Shown: piece after piece, positions 35,274-44,071 of the stretch
How positions within the stretch are numbered: the stretch's first letter is position 1
Layout: every line of letters starts with the position of its first letter
Assembly (NCBI RefSeq): GCF_900143095.1
Contig: NZ_FRDA01000024.1
Location: 1-64,000, forward strand
From: Pseudomonas asturiensis
GTDB lineage: Bacteria; Pseudomonadota; Gammaproteobacteria; Pseudomonadales; Pseudomonadaceae
DNA: 64,000 bases
Direction: 5' to 3'
Translations under genes and position numbers: made by a program
Notes under the pieces: generated by a model
Told to the model about the DNA's origin: nothing
Seen by the model: only the letters and a program-made list of their open reading frames with translations
The model's database searches: none

Positions 35274-35738
35274 ATGCAAGGCCATCCAGAAGTAATCGAT
35301 TATCTGAACACATTGCTCACTGGCGAACTGGCGGCTCGTGACCAATATTTCATCCACTCGCGCATGTATGAAGATTGGGGCTTCGCGAAGCTCTATGAGC
35401 GCATCAATCACGAGATGGAAGAAGAGGCGCAACACGCCGACGCGCTGATGCGTCGTATCCTGATGCTTGAAGGTACACCGCGCATGCGTCCGGACGATCT
35501 GGATGTCGGCACCACGGTGCCCGAGATGCTCGCCAGCGATCTTCGCCTCGAGTACAAGGTTCGCGCTGCGCTGTGCAAGGGCATTGCGCTCTGCGAGCTG
35601 CATAAGGACTACATCAGTCGTGACATTCTTCGTGTTCAACTGGCTGATACCGAAGAAGACCACACTTATTGGCTGGAACAGCAAATGGGTCTGATCAAGT
35701 CCATCGGCTTGCAGAATTACTTGCAGTCGCAGTTCTGA
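35274..35738 (+). CDS. ftnA: Bacterial ferritin (FtnA/BfrA type, no haem-ligand Met52)
   Basis: A 154-aa four-helix iron-storage protein. It looks like a bacterioferritin and has the ferroxidase ligands Glu18, Glu51, His54, Glu93, Glu127 and His130. The bacterioferritin haem ligand Met52 is Ala here (EEEAQHAD). Its P. aeruginosa counterpart next to katA, annotated bfrA, was shown to be a haem-free ferritin and renamed FtnA. It probably stores iron beside catalase as part of peroxide defence. A separate unit: katA's terminator precedes it. Confidence 0.88.
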   Translation: MQGHPEVIDYLNTLLTGELAARDQYFIHSRMYEDWGFAKLYERINHEMEEEAQHADALMRRILMLEGTPRMRPDDLDVGTTVPEMLASDLRLEYKVRAALCKGIALCELHKDYISRDILRVQLADTEEDHTYWLEQQMGLIKSIGLQNYLQSQF

Positions 35739-35756
35739 TCCCGCGCCCGCTGGCAT

Positions 35757-35794
35757 AAAAAAGCTCCTGCACGTACGTGACAGGAGCTTTTTTT
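35757..35794. terminator. Bidirectional terminator between ftnA and uvrA
   Basis: Arms AAAAAAGCTCCTG (35757-35769) and CAGGAGCTTTTTTT (35781-35794) give a T run on both strands, serving the convergent ftnA and uvrA genes. Confidence 0.92.
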
Positions 35795-35855
35795 CGTTTC
35801 GACTTCGAGTCAGCCGGGTCTGGCCTGAGCCAAACCCGTCTCACACCGGCACTTA

Positions 35856-38690
35856 TCAGGCCTTGTCGCGTATCAACAAAGGCTTGAGGTAGTGACCGGT
35901 GTAGGACTGCTTCATCTCGGCGACCTGTTCCGGCGTGCCGGTTGCGATGATCTGTCCACCTCGCGAGCCGCCTTCCGGTCCCAGATCGACCAGCCAGTCC
36001 GCCGTCTTGATGACGTCCAGGTTGTGCTCGATCACGACCACCGTGTTGCCGTGGTCGCGCAGACGGTGCAATACATCGAGCAGTTGCTGGATATCGGCGA
36101 AGTGCAGACCTGTGGTCGGCTCATCAAGGATGTACAGCGTCTTGCCGGTGTCGCGCTTGGACAGCTCACGCGACAGCTTGACCCGCTGGGCCTCGCCACC
36201 TGATAGCGTTGTCGCCGACTGGCCCAGCTTGATGTAGGAAAGCCCCACATCCATCAGGGTTTGCAGCTTGCGCGCCAGCGCCGGAACCGCATCGAAGAAC
36301 TCCCGGGCTTCCTCGATGGTCATTTCCAGCACCTCGTGGATGCTCTTGCCCTTGTATTTGATCTCGAGCGTTTCGCGGTTGTAGCGCTTGCTCTTGCACA
36401 CATCGCACGGCACGTAGATGTCCGGCAGAAAGTGCATTTCGACCTTGATCAGACCATCGCCCTGGCAGGCTTCGCAGCGACCGCCCTTGACGTTGAACGA
36501 GAACCGCCCAGGACCATAGCCACGTGAGCGAGACTCCGGCACGCCGGCAAACAGTTCACGAATCGGCGTGAACAGCCCGGTGTACGTCGCCGGGTTGGAA
36601 CGAGGCGTGCGACCGATGGGGCTCTGGTCGATGTCCACAACCTTGTCCAGATGCTGCAGGCCGTTGATGCTGTCGTGAGTGGCCGCCTCAAGGGTCGTCG
36701 CACCATTGAGTGCCGTGGCGCTGAGAGGGAAGAGGGTGTTGTTGATCAGCGTCGATTTGCCCGAGCCGGAAACACCGGTCACGCAGGTCAGCAGGCCAAT
36801 CGGAATTTCCAGATTGACGTTTTGCAGGTTGTTGCCGCGCGCGCCTTTAAGCGTGAGCGAAAGCTTCTTGTTGCGAGGCGTACGCTTGGCCGGGACTTCG
36901 ATCTTCACTCGGCCCGACAGATACTTGCCCGTCAACGAGTCAGGATGCGACATCACTTCATCCGGCGTGCCTTCGGCGACGATATGCCCGCCATGCACAC
37001 CGGCACCCGGGCCGATGTCCACCACGTAATCGGCCAGACGAATTGCGTCTTCGTCATGTTCGACCACGATCACCGTGTTGCCGATGTCGCGCAGGTGCTT
37101 GAGCGTGCCAAGCAGACGATCATTGTCGCGCTGATGCAGACCGATGGAGGGTTCGTCGAGGATATACATCACCCCGACCAGACCGGCACCAATCTGGCTG
37201 GCCAGACGAATACGCTGGGCTTCACCGCCGGACAGCGTATCGGCGCTGCGATCCAGGGTCAGGTAATCCAGACCGACGTTGACCAGAAACTGCAGACGCT
37301 CACGGATTTCCTTGAGAATCTTGTCAGCGATTTCGCCACGTCGACCGGTCAGCTTCAAGGTGTCGAAGTACTCGGTGGCATCGCCAATCGGCAGGTTTGT
37401 CACTGCAGGCAGGGTCTTTTCGCCGACCCACACATGACGTGCCTCGCGACGTAGACGCGTACCGCGGCAGTCAGGGCAGGGCTGGGTGCCGAGGAATTTG
37501 GCCAGTTCTTCACGAACCGTCGCTGATTCGGTTTCCCGATAACGACGCTCCAGATTCGGCACGATGCCTTCGAACGGGTGGGCCCGCTTGACGATATCGC
37601 CGCGATCATTCAGATAGCGGAAATCGACATTCTGCGAGCCGCTGCCGTTGAGCAGAATTTTCTGCTGATCGGCAGGCAGCTCTTTGAACGGCACTTCCAG
37701 GCTGAAGCCGTAGTGCTTGGACAGCGAGCCCAGCATCTGGAAGTAATAGACGTTTCTTCTGTCCCAGCCGCGTATCGCGCCTTCGGCCAGCGTCAGTTCG
37801 GCGTTGACCAGTCGCTTGATGTCGAAGAACTGCTTCACGCCCAGACCATCACAGGTCGGACAGGCACCTGCCGGGTTGTTGAACGAGAACAGCTTGGGTT
37901 CCAGTTCGCTGATGGCATGGCCGCAGATCGGGCAGGCGAAGCGCGCGGAGAAGATGGTTTCTTCGCCAGGCTCGTCGTCCATAGGCGCAACCAGCGCGAT
38001 GCCGTCTGCCAGCTTCAGCGCGGTTTCGAATGATTCAGCCAGACGCTGTTGCAGGTCTGCACGCACCTTGAAGCGGTCGACGACCACATCAATGGAGTGC
38101 TTCTTCTGCTTATCGAGCTTGGGCAGTTCATCCAGCTCGCACAGCTTGCCGTTGACCCTGGCTCGCACGAAGCCTTGGGCTCGCAGCTCCTCGAAGACCG
38201 AAAGGTGCTCGCCCTTGCGTTCGCGAATGACAGGCGCCAGCAACATGAGCTTGCTGCCTTCTGGCTGTGCCAGGACCAGATCGACCATCTGGCTGACGGT
38301 CTGGGCTTCCAGCGGAATATCATGGTCCGGGCAGCGTGGCTGACCCACCCGCGCATACAGCAAGCGCAGGTAGTCGTAGATTTCGGTAATGGTCCCCACG
38401 GTCGAGCGCGGGTTGTGGGACGTCGATTTCTGCTCGATGGAGATTGCAGGCGAGAGGCCTTCAATGGTGTCGACGTCGGGCTTTTCCATCATCGACAGGA
38501 ACTGTCGGGCATACGCCGAGAGCGACTCGACGTAACGCCGCTGCCCTTCGGCATAGAGCGTGTCGAACGCCAATGATGATTTACCAGAGCCGGACAATCC
38601 GGTGATAACGATCAGCTTGTCGCGTGGAAGAGTCAGGTCGATGTTTTTCAGGTTGTGGGTTCGAGCCCCACGAATCAGGATCTTGTCCAA
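35856..38690 (-). CDS. uvrA: Excinuclease ABC subunit A
   Basis: The damage-recognition ATPase of nucleotide excision repair; loads UvrB. The 944-aa protein has two ABC modules: N-terminal Walker A GLSGSGKS (about residues 31-38) and C-terminal GVSGSGKS, two signature motifs (LSGGEAQR) and zinc-finger cysteines (CPICGH, CEACQGDG, CDVCKSKR). The start is TTG at 38690, preceded by GCGAGG, giving the family N-terminus MDKILIRGARTHNLKN; the ATG 22 codons upstream adds unrelated residues. Confidence 0.96.
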   Translation of the reverse strand: MDKILIRGARTHNLKNIDLTLPRDKLIVITGLSGSGKSSLAFDTLYAEGQRRYVESLSAYARQFLSMMEKPDVDTIEGLSPAISIEQKSTSHNPRSTVGTITEIYDYLRLLYARVGQPRCPDHDIPLEAQTVSQMVDLVLAQPEGSKLMLLAPVIRERKGEHLSVFEELRAQGFVRARVNGKLCELDELPKLDKQKKHSIDVVVDRFKVRADLQQRLAESFETALKLADGIALVAPMDDEPGEETIFSARFACPICGHAISELEPKLFSFNNPAGACPTCDGLGVKQFFDIKRLVNAELTLAEGAIRGWDRRNVYYFQMLGSLSKHYGFSLEVPFKELPADQQKILLNGSGSQNVDFRYLNDRGDIVKRAHPFEGIVPNLERRYRETESATVREELAKFLGTQPCPDCRGTRLRREARHVWVGEKTLPAVTNLPIGDATEYFDTLKLTGRRGEIADKILKEIRERLQFLVNVGLDYLTLDRSADTLSGGEAQRIRLASQIGAGLVGVMYILDEPSIGLHQRDNDRLLGTLKHLRDIGNTVIVVEHDEDAIRLADYVVDIGPGAGVHGGHIVAEGTPDEVMSHPDSLTGKYLSGRVKIEVPAKRTPRNKKLSLTLKGARGNNLQNVNLEIPIGLLTCVTGVSGSGKSTLINNTLFPLSATALNGATTLEAATHDSINGLQHLDKVVDIDQSPIGRTPRSNPATYTGLFTPIRELFAGVPESRSRGYGPGRFSFNVKGGRCEACQGDGLIKVEMHFLPDIYVPCDVCKSKRYNRETLEIKYKGKSIHEVLEMTIEEAREFFDAVPALARKLQTLMDVGLSYIKLGQSATTLSGGEAQRVKLSRELSKRDTGKTLYILDEPTTGLHFADIQQLLDVLHRLRDHGNTVVVIEHNLDVIKTADWLVDLGPEGGSRGGQIIATGTPEQVAEMKQSYTGHYLKPLLIRDKA

Positions 38691-38878
38691 AATGGCCTCG
38701 CACGGCGGGCGTCGAAAACGTAGGAGTATACGGATAAATACTGGATGGATACACACTATCCACCGGCTTTACAGGCAGAGATGAAGACTCTGTCATGTAA
38801 ACGCGTCAAAGCGTCGCGATATACCCCGTCAATCGATGGGACTGGTAGAATCGCCGCCGGTTCACACGAGGTTTTTCC

Positions 38879-40273
38879 ATGCACGATCCCCACAGCGAAC
38901 GAATGAGCAGCGGCGAGACCCGTGCCGCAGGTGGTCTTGCGCTGGTTTTCGCGTTTCGCATGCTCGGTATGTTCATGGTGCTTCCGGTCCTGGCCACTTA
39001 CGGCATGGACCTGGCGGGCGCCAGCCCTGCGCTGATTGGTCTGGCCATTGGTGCCTACGGCCTGACCCAGGCCGTGCTGCAGATCCCGTTTGGCATCATT
39101 TCGGATCGCATCGGCCGGCGTCCGGTCATCTATCTGGGGCTGATTGTGTTCGCCATCGGCAGCGTCGTGGCCGCCAGTGCCGATTCGATCTGGGGCATCA
39201 TCGCCGGCCGTATCCTGCAGGGTGCGGGTGCGATTTCTGCGGCGGTCATGGCGCTGCTTTCCGACCTGACCCGCGAACAGCATCGCACCAAGGCCATGGC
39301 CATGATCGGCATGACCATTGGTTTGTCGTTTGCCATTGCGATGGTCGTAGGGCCGGTGATCACGGGTGTGTTTGGACTGTCGGGACTGTTTCTGGCCACC
39401 GGCGGCATGGCGCTGTTGGGGATTGCCATCGTCGCATTCGTGGTGCCCAAGGCGAATGGCCCCTTGCTGCATCGAGAGTCAGGTGTCGCCAGGCAGGCGC
39501 TGGGCCAGACCTTGCGTCATCCCGACCTGCTGCGCCTGGATTTGGGTATCTTCGTGTTGCACGCAATGCTCATGTCCAGTTTCGTGGCATTACCGCTGGC
39601 GCTGGTCGAAAAAGCCGGCCTGCCCAAGGAACAGCATTGGTGGGTCTACCTGACGGCACTGCTGATTTCGTTCTTTGCCATGATCCCGTTCATCATTTAC
39701 GGTGAGAAGAAGCGTCAGATGAAGCGCGTGCTGCTCGGCGCCGTGACCCTTCTCATGCTGTGTGAGCTATTCTTCTGGGCCTTTGGGGACACGTTGCGGA
39801 CACTGGTCATAGGGACAGTGGTATTCTTCACCGCGTTCAACCTGCTGGAGGCGTCTTTGCCGTCGCTGATCAGCAAAGTGTCACCGGCTGGCGGAAAAGG
39901 GACGGCAATGGGGGTTTATTCCACCAGCCAGTTTCTTGGATCGGCCGCAGGTGGGATACTGGGCGGCTGGTTGTTCCAGCACGGCGGGCTCGATGTGGTG
40001 TTCCTTGGTGGTGCAGCCATGGCCGCCGTCTGGCTTGCGTTTGCGATGACCATGCGTGAACCGCCTTACGTGACCAGCCTACGTCTGCCGTTGTCGCCAG
40101 AGGCGCAGCGTGATGCAGGCCTGGCAGAGCGTTTAATGTCCGTAACAGGCGTGACGGATGCAGTGGTGGTTGCCGAGGAGGCAGCCATCTATATCAAACT
40201 GGATACAAAATTATTGGATCGCGCCGCTCTCGAAAAGCTGGTCAACCCGGCATCAGAAGCGTGCGAAGCCTAG
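38879..40273 (+). CDS. YajR-like MFS transporter with C-terminal YAM-type domain
   Basis: A 464-aa membrane protein with about 12 hydrophobic segments and the MFS loop 2-3 motif GIISDRIGRRPVI (about residues 73-85). After the last segment a soluble tail of about 65 residues (from LSPEAQRDAGLAERLMSVTGV) resembles the ferredoxin-like YAM domain of E. coli YajR. The substrate is unknown; a drug or proton antiport role is inference. It is divergent from uvrA and 9 bp upstream of ssb, so the two are probably co-transcribed. Confidence 0.8.
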   Translation: MHDPHSERMSSGETRAAGGLALVFAFRMLGMFMVLPVLATYGMDLAGASPALIGLAIGAYGLTQAVLQIPFGIISDRIGRRPVIYLGLIVFAIGSVVAASADSIWGIIAGRILQGAGAISAAVMALLSDLTREQHRTKAMAMIGMTIGLSFAIAMVVGPVITGVFGLSGLFLATGGMALLGIAIVAFVVPKANGPLLHRESGVARQALGQTLRHPDLLRLDLGIFVLHAMLMSSFVALPLALVEKAGLPKEQHWWVYLTALLISFFAMIPFIIYGEKKRQMKRVLLGAVTLLMLCELFFWAFGDTLRTLVIGTVVFFTAFNLLEASLPSLISKVSPAGGKGTAMGVYSTSQFLGSAAGGILGGWLFQHGGLDVVFLGGAAMAAVWLAFAMTMREPPYVTSLRLPLSPEAQRDAGLAERLMSVTGVTDAVVVAEEAAIYIKLDTKLLDRAALEKLVNPASEACEA

Positions 40274-40282
40274 GAGAACGTT

Positions 40283-40837
40283 ATGGCCCGTGGGGTTAAC
40301 AAAGTCATATTGGTCGGTACATGCGGCCAGGATCCCGAAGTTCGCTACTTGCCTAACGGTAACGCCGTGACCAACCTGAGTCTGGCAACCAGCGAACAGT
40401 GGACTGACAAGCAGACCGGTCAGAAGGTCGAAAAGACCGAGTGGCACCGAGTCTCGATGTTCGGCAAGGTTGCCGAAATCGCTGGCGAATACCTGCGTAA
40501 GGGTTCGCAGGTCTACATCGAAGGCAAGCTGCAGACCCGCGAGTGGGAAAAAGACGGCATCAAGCGCTACACCACTGAAATCGTCGTCGACATGCAAGGC
40601 ACCATGCAATTGCTGGGCGGCCGTCCACAAGGCGACGCACAACAAGGCCAGGGTGGCGGCAACTACAACCAGTCTGCCCCTCGTCCACAGCAGTCGCGCC
40701 CGCAGCAGTCGGCTCCGCCACAGCAGAACTACAATCAGCAGCCACCTCAGCAACGCGAATCCCGCCCTGCGCCACAGCAGCAAGCGCCGCAGCCAGCTGC
40801 TGATTTCGACAGTTTTGATGACGATATTCCGTTCTGA
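40283..40837 (+). CDS. ssb: Single-stranded DNA-binding protein
   Basis: Binds ssDNA as a tetramer in replication, repair and recombination. The 184-aa protein has an N-terminal OB fold (residues 1 to about 112, MARGVNKVILVGTCGQDPEV), a Gln/Pro-rich linker (about 113-172) and the acidic partner-binding tail DFDSFDDDIPF. The nearness to uvrA echoes the uvrA-ssb pairing of many proteobacteria, here with an MFS gene between. Confidence 0.97.
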   Translation: MARGVNKVILVGTCGQDPEVRYLPNGNAVTNLSLATSEQWTDKQTGQKVEKTEWHRVSMFGKVAEIAGEYLRKGSQVYIEGKLQTREWEKDGIKRYTTEIVVDMQGTMQLLGGRPQGDAQQGQGGGNYNQSAPRPQQSRPQQSAPPQQNYNQQPPQQRESRPAPQQQAPQPAADFDSFDDDIPF

Positions 40838-40866
40838 TTGCAGCCTTTCAGCACCGCAATACCCAA

Positions 40867-40897
40867 AGCGAAGCCCTCACCAGGCTTCGCTTTTTTT
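40867..40897 (+). terminator. ssb terminator
   Basis: Arms AGCGAAGCC (40867-40875) and GGCTTCGCT (40883-40891), then seven T. Confidence 0.92.
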
Positions 40898-41077
40898 ATG
40901 CCTGCCTCTGTCTATTCGATATATAGATGTCAATCAGCATCAAAGCGCTTGACGTCTTAGATTTTGATCATCATCATAAATTCATCTTCTGAATCGATGA
41001 AAACCTTGAGCGCCTCCTTGCCCGTGCCCAAGGATTACTCGACTGATCAAAGCCATCCCAATCGCAGGCCTCACACC

Positions 41078-42169
41078 ATGACCGAAAAGAATCTGTTCGA
41101 TACATATCGCCTCGGCAGTCTCATCCTCTCCAACCGAATCGTCATGGCTCCACTGACGCGTAACCGTGCCGGTGCCGGTTTGGTACCGACCGAGCTGGCG
41201 GCTACGTATTACGGCCAGCGCGCTTCTGCCGGTTTGTTGATCACCGAGGCGACGCAGGTCTCGCCGCAGGCGCAGGGTTATCAGGACACGCCGGGTATCT
41301 ACACTCAGGCGCAGATCGATGGCTGGCGCAAGGTGACGGATGAGGTGCATGCCAGGGGCGGGCGTATTTTTGTGCAGCTGTGGCATGTAGGGCGTATTTC
41401 CCACGTGGATTTGCAGCCCGGTGGGGCGGCGCCCGTTGCGCCGTCGGCGATTCGGGCTGAAACCAAGACATTTGTGAACAACGGTTTTCATGACGTTTCC
41501 GAGCCGCGTGCGCTTGAGTTGAGCGAGCTGCCGGGCATCGTGAATGATTTCCGTCAGGCGGCAGCGAATGCGCTTGCAGCCGGTTTCGATGGCGTGGAGA
41601 TCCATGGCGCGAATGGTTATTTGCTGGAGCAGTTCATCAAGGACGGTGCCAACACGCGCACTGACGCCTATGGCGGCACTGTCGAAAACCGTGCGCGGCT
41701 GCTGCTGGAGGTGACGGCGGCGGTGATCGGCGAGGTGGGTGCTGATCGTACAGGTGTGCGCGTTTCGCCGGTGTCACCTGCCGGGGCCATAACGTGCAGC
41801 GATCCACAGGCGCAGTACAACTACATTGCTGAAGAGCTCAGTGCGTTGGGTATTGTTTACCTGCACGTGGTCGAGGGCGCGACGGGTGGACCGCGTGACG
41901 CCGCGCCATTTGATTACGAGAAGTTGCGCAAGCGTTTCCACCAGACCTATCTGGCCAATAACGGTTATGACCTGTATCTGGCGAATTCGCGAGTGAACGA
42001 TGGCAGTGTCGATCTGGTGGCATTCGGTCGTCCTTTCATCAGCAACCCGGACCTGACCGAGCGCCTGAAGGCCGGTGCCCCGTTGACGCCGATGAATCCG
42101 GCCACGCTTTACGGTGGCGGGGCTGCGGGGTATACCGATTACCCGACGATGGCTCAAGCCAGCGCCTGA
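41078..42169 (+). CDS. Old yellow enzyme family FMN ene-reductase (NemA-like)
   Basis: A 363-aa TIM-barrel flavoprotein that should use NAD(P)H to reduce activated C=C bonds or nitro groups. The ATG at 41078 gives the family N-terminus (NLFDTYRLG...SNRIVMAPLTRNRA). The substrate-anchoring pair is His-Asn in EIHGANGYLLEQF with the proton-donor Tyr close by, and the FMN phosphate loop is LVAFGRPFISNPDL. The C-terminus LYGGGAAGYTDYP is typical. Electrophile-sensing regulators often sit beside such genes, but none is seen. The natural substrate is unknown. Confidence 0.88.
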   Translation: MTEKNLFDTYRLGSLILSNRIVMAPLTRNRAGAGLVPTELAATYYGQRASAGLLITEATQVSPQAQGYQDTPGIYTQAQIDGWRKVTDEVHARGGRIFVQLWHVGRISHVDLQPGGAAPVAPSAIRAETKTFVNNGFHDVSEPRALELSELPGIVNDFRQAAANALAAGFDGVEIHGANGYLLEQFIKDGANTRTDAYGGTVENRARLLLEVTAAVIGEVGADRTGVRVSPVSPAGAITCSDPQAQYNYIAEELSALGIVYLHVVEGATGGPRDAAPFDYEKLRKRFHQTYLANNGYDLYLANSRVNDGSVDLVAFGRPFISNPDLTERLKAGAPLTPMNPATLYGGGAAGYTDYPTMAQASA

Positions 42170-42177
42170 TCCGCTTA

Positions 42178-42207
42178 ACGCATCCGTCGCAACGACGGAT
42201 GCGTTTT
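42178..42207 (+). terminator. Terminator after the ene-reductase gene
   Basis: Arms ACGCATCCGTC (42178-42188) and GACGGATGCGT (42194-42204), then TTT. It also lies just beyond the end of the convergent dehydratase gene. Confidence 0.88.
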
Positions 42208-42237
42208 CGCTGCATGCTCACGCTCAAACTCAACCCA

Positions 42238-44022
42238 TCAATGCGAATGCCGTGGCGCGCCGCTTCTGGCGATGACTTTCATGTGCAGTGTTGCCGGCTC
42301 CAGACAGCCGCCTGTGGATAGCTGCCCCACCAGTTGCCGATAGAGTTCCTGCCAGGGTGTCTGCGAAGGCGGGATCGAAGGAGTCCACTGCTGACGGCGC
42401 TCAGCCATTTCGCTTTCGTCCACCAGCACGTTGACCGTGCGGGCGTTGAGGTCGATGCGTAGCCGGTCGTTGGTGCGCAGCAGGGCCAGACCGCCACCAA
42501 TCGCCGCTTCCGGCGACATGTTGAGGATCGACGGGCTGGCCGATGTGCCGCTCTGGCGGCCGTCGCCCAGACACGGCAGCGAATCGATGCCTTGTTTGAT
42601 CAGGGCGGCAGGCGGGTCCATGTTCACCACTTCGGCGCTGCCGGGATAACCGACGGTGCCTGCGCCGCGGATCACCAGAATGCAGCGTTCGTCAATGTCC
42701 AGCGCCGGATCGTCGATACGGGCCCGGTAGTCCTCAGGCCCTTCGAACACGATGGCCCTCGCCTCAAAACTGTTTTCGGCACCCGGCTCGGACAGGTAGG
42801 TCTTGCGGAAGGCTTCGCCCACCACCGACATCTTCATGATTGCACTGTCGAAGAAATTGCCACTGAGTACGATGAAGCCTGCACTGTGTTTGAGCGGCGC
42901 GTCGTAGGGCAGGATCACGTCGGTGTTGCTGGTCACCGACGCGCGAACAATGTCGCCGATGGTTCTGCCGCTGACCGTGGCGCAGTCTTCATGCAGGCGT
43001 CCGGCTTTTTGCAATTCATGCATCACTGCGGGCACGCCACCCGCGCGGTGAAACCCTTCGCCCAGGTATTTGCCCGCAGGCATGCAGTTGACCAGCAGCG
43101 GGATGTCTTCACCGATACGCTGCCAGTCGTCCAGGCTGAGGTCGATGCCGGTGTGGCGAGCGATGGCGATCAAATGCGGCGGGCAGTTGCTTGATGCGCC
43201 GAGGGCCGAGGCCACGGCAATCGCGTTTTCGAACGCTTCACGGGTCATGATCTGCGAGGGCTTCACGTCCTGACGCACCAGCTCACAGATGCGCTTGCCC
43301 GTGGCGTAGGCCATCTGACCGCGCTCGCGATAAGGCGCAGGGATGCTGGCGCAGCCAGGGAGCGACATGCCCAGCGCTTCGGCCAGCGCGTTCATCGACA
43401 GGGCCGTGCCCATGGTGTTGCAGTGGCCGACCGAGGGCGAGGCGGCGGTGGTCATTTCCATAAAGCCTTCGTAGCTGATTTCTTCGGCCGCCAGCAGTTT
43501 ACGTGCATGCCACAGAACGGTGCCGGAGCCGATCAGTTCGCCTTTGTGGTGGCCGTCGAGCATGGGGCCGCCGGACAACACAATCGCAGGCAGGTCGGTG
43601 GTCGCGGCGGCCATCAGGCAGGCAGGCGTGGTCTTGTCGCAGCCGGTGGTCAGCACCACACCATCCAGCGGATAGCCGTGCAGGATTTCCACCAGGCCCA
43701 GGTACGCAAGGTTACGGTCCAGAGCGGCGGTCGGGCGGCGGCTCTGTTCGGCAATCGGGTGGACCGGAAACTCCATCGCAATGCCGCCGGCGTCGCGAAT
43801 CCCCGCCTTGACTCGCTGCGCCAGCTCGATGTGATGGCGGTTGCAGGGCGTCAGGTCGCTTCCCGTCTGGGCGATGCCGATGATGGGCCGACCCGATTGC
43901 AGTTCGTCCCGTGTCAGGCCGTAGTTCATGTAGCGCTCGACATACAGCGCGGTCATATCGGCGTGATCGGGATCATCGAACCATTGCTGGCTGCGCAGAG
44001 GGCGTTTTGGAGGCTGGTTCAT
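42238..44022 (-). CDS. xylD: Pentonate dehydratase of the IlvD/Edd family (XylD-like)
   Basis: Removes water from a sugar acid, most likely D-xylonate, to give the 2-keto-3-deoxy acid. The 594-aa protein resembles Caulobacter XylD across its length (WFDDPDHADMTALYVERYMNYG-type start). The Fe-S cluster cysteines are Cys60 (TPCN), Cys128 (GCDKTTPA, with the metal-site Lys129) and Cys201 (HCNTMGTA). It lies 49 bp after the XylX-like gene in the same direction. L-arabonate or D-fuconate type substrates cannot be excluded from sequence; the family is certain, the substrate is inferred from similarity and neighbours. Confidence 0.85.
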   Translation of the reverse strand: MNQPPKRPLRSQQWFDDPDHADMTALYVERYMNYGLTRDELQSGRPIIGIAQTGSDLTPCNRHHIELAQRVKAGIRDAGGIAMEFPVHPIAEQSRRPTAALDRNLAYLGLVEILHGYPLDGVVLTTGCDKTTPACLMAAATTDLPAIVLSGGPMLDGHHKGELIGSGTVLWHARKLLAAEEISYEGFMEMTTAASPSVGHCNTMGTALSMNALAEALGMSLPGCASIPAPYRERGQMAYATGKRICELVRQDVKPSQIMTREAFENAIAVASALGASSNCPPHLIAIARHTGIDLSLDDWQRIGEDIPLLVNCMPAGKYLGEGFHRAGGVPAVMHELQKAGRLHEDCATVSGRTIGDIVRASVTSNTDVILPYDAPLKHSAGFIVLSGNFFDSAIMKMSVVGEAFRKTYLSEPGAENSFEARAIVFEGPEDYRARIDDPALDIDERCILVIRGAGTVGYPGSAEVVNMDPPAALIKQGIDSLPCLGDGRQSGTSASPSILNMSPEAAIGGGLALLRTNDRLRIDLNARTVNVLVDESEMAERRQQWTPSIPPSQTPWQELYRQLVGQLSTGGCLEPATLHMKVIARSGAPRHSH

Positions 44023-44071
44023 GGGCGTGTTCTCTCTTGTTATTGGAAGGCAGATGCAGGGCGTGCACGAT

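Noticed and set aside
38691..38878. LexA/SOS box between uvrA and the MFS gene
   Set aside because: The best stretch, CTGGATGGATACACAC near 38742, breaks the CTG-N10-CAG dyad and has several mismatches.
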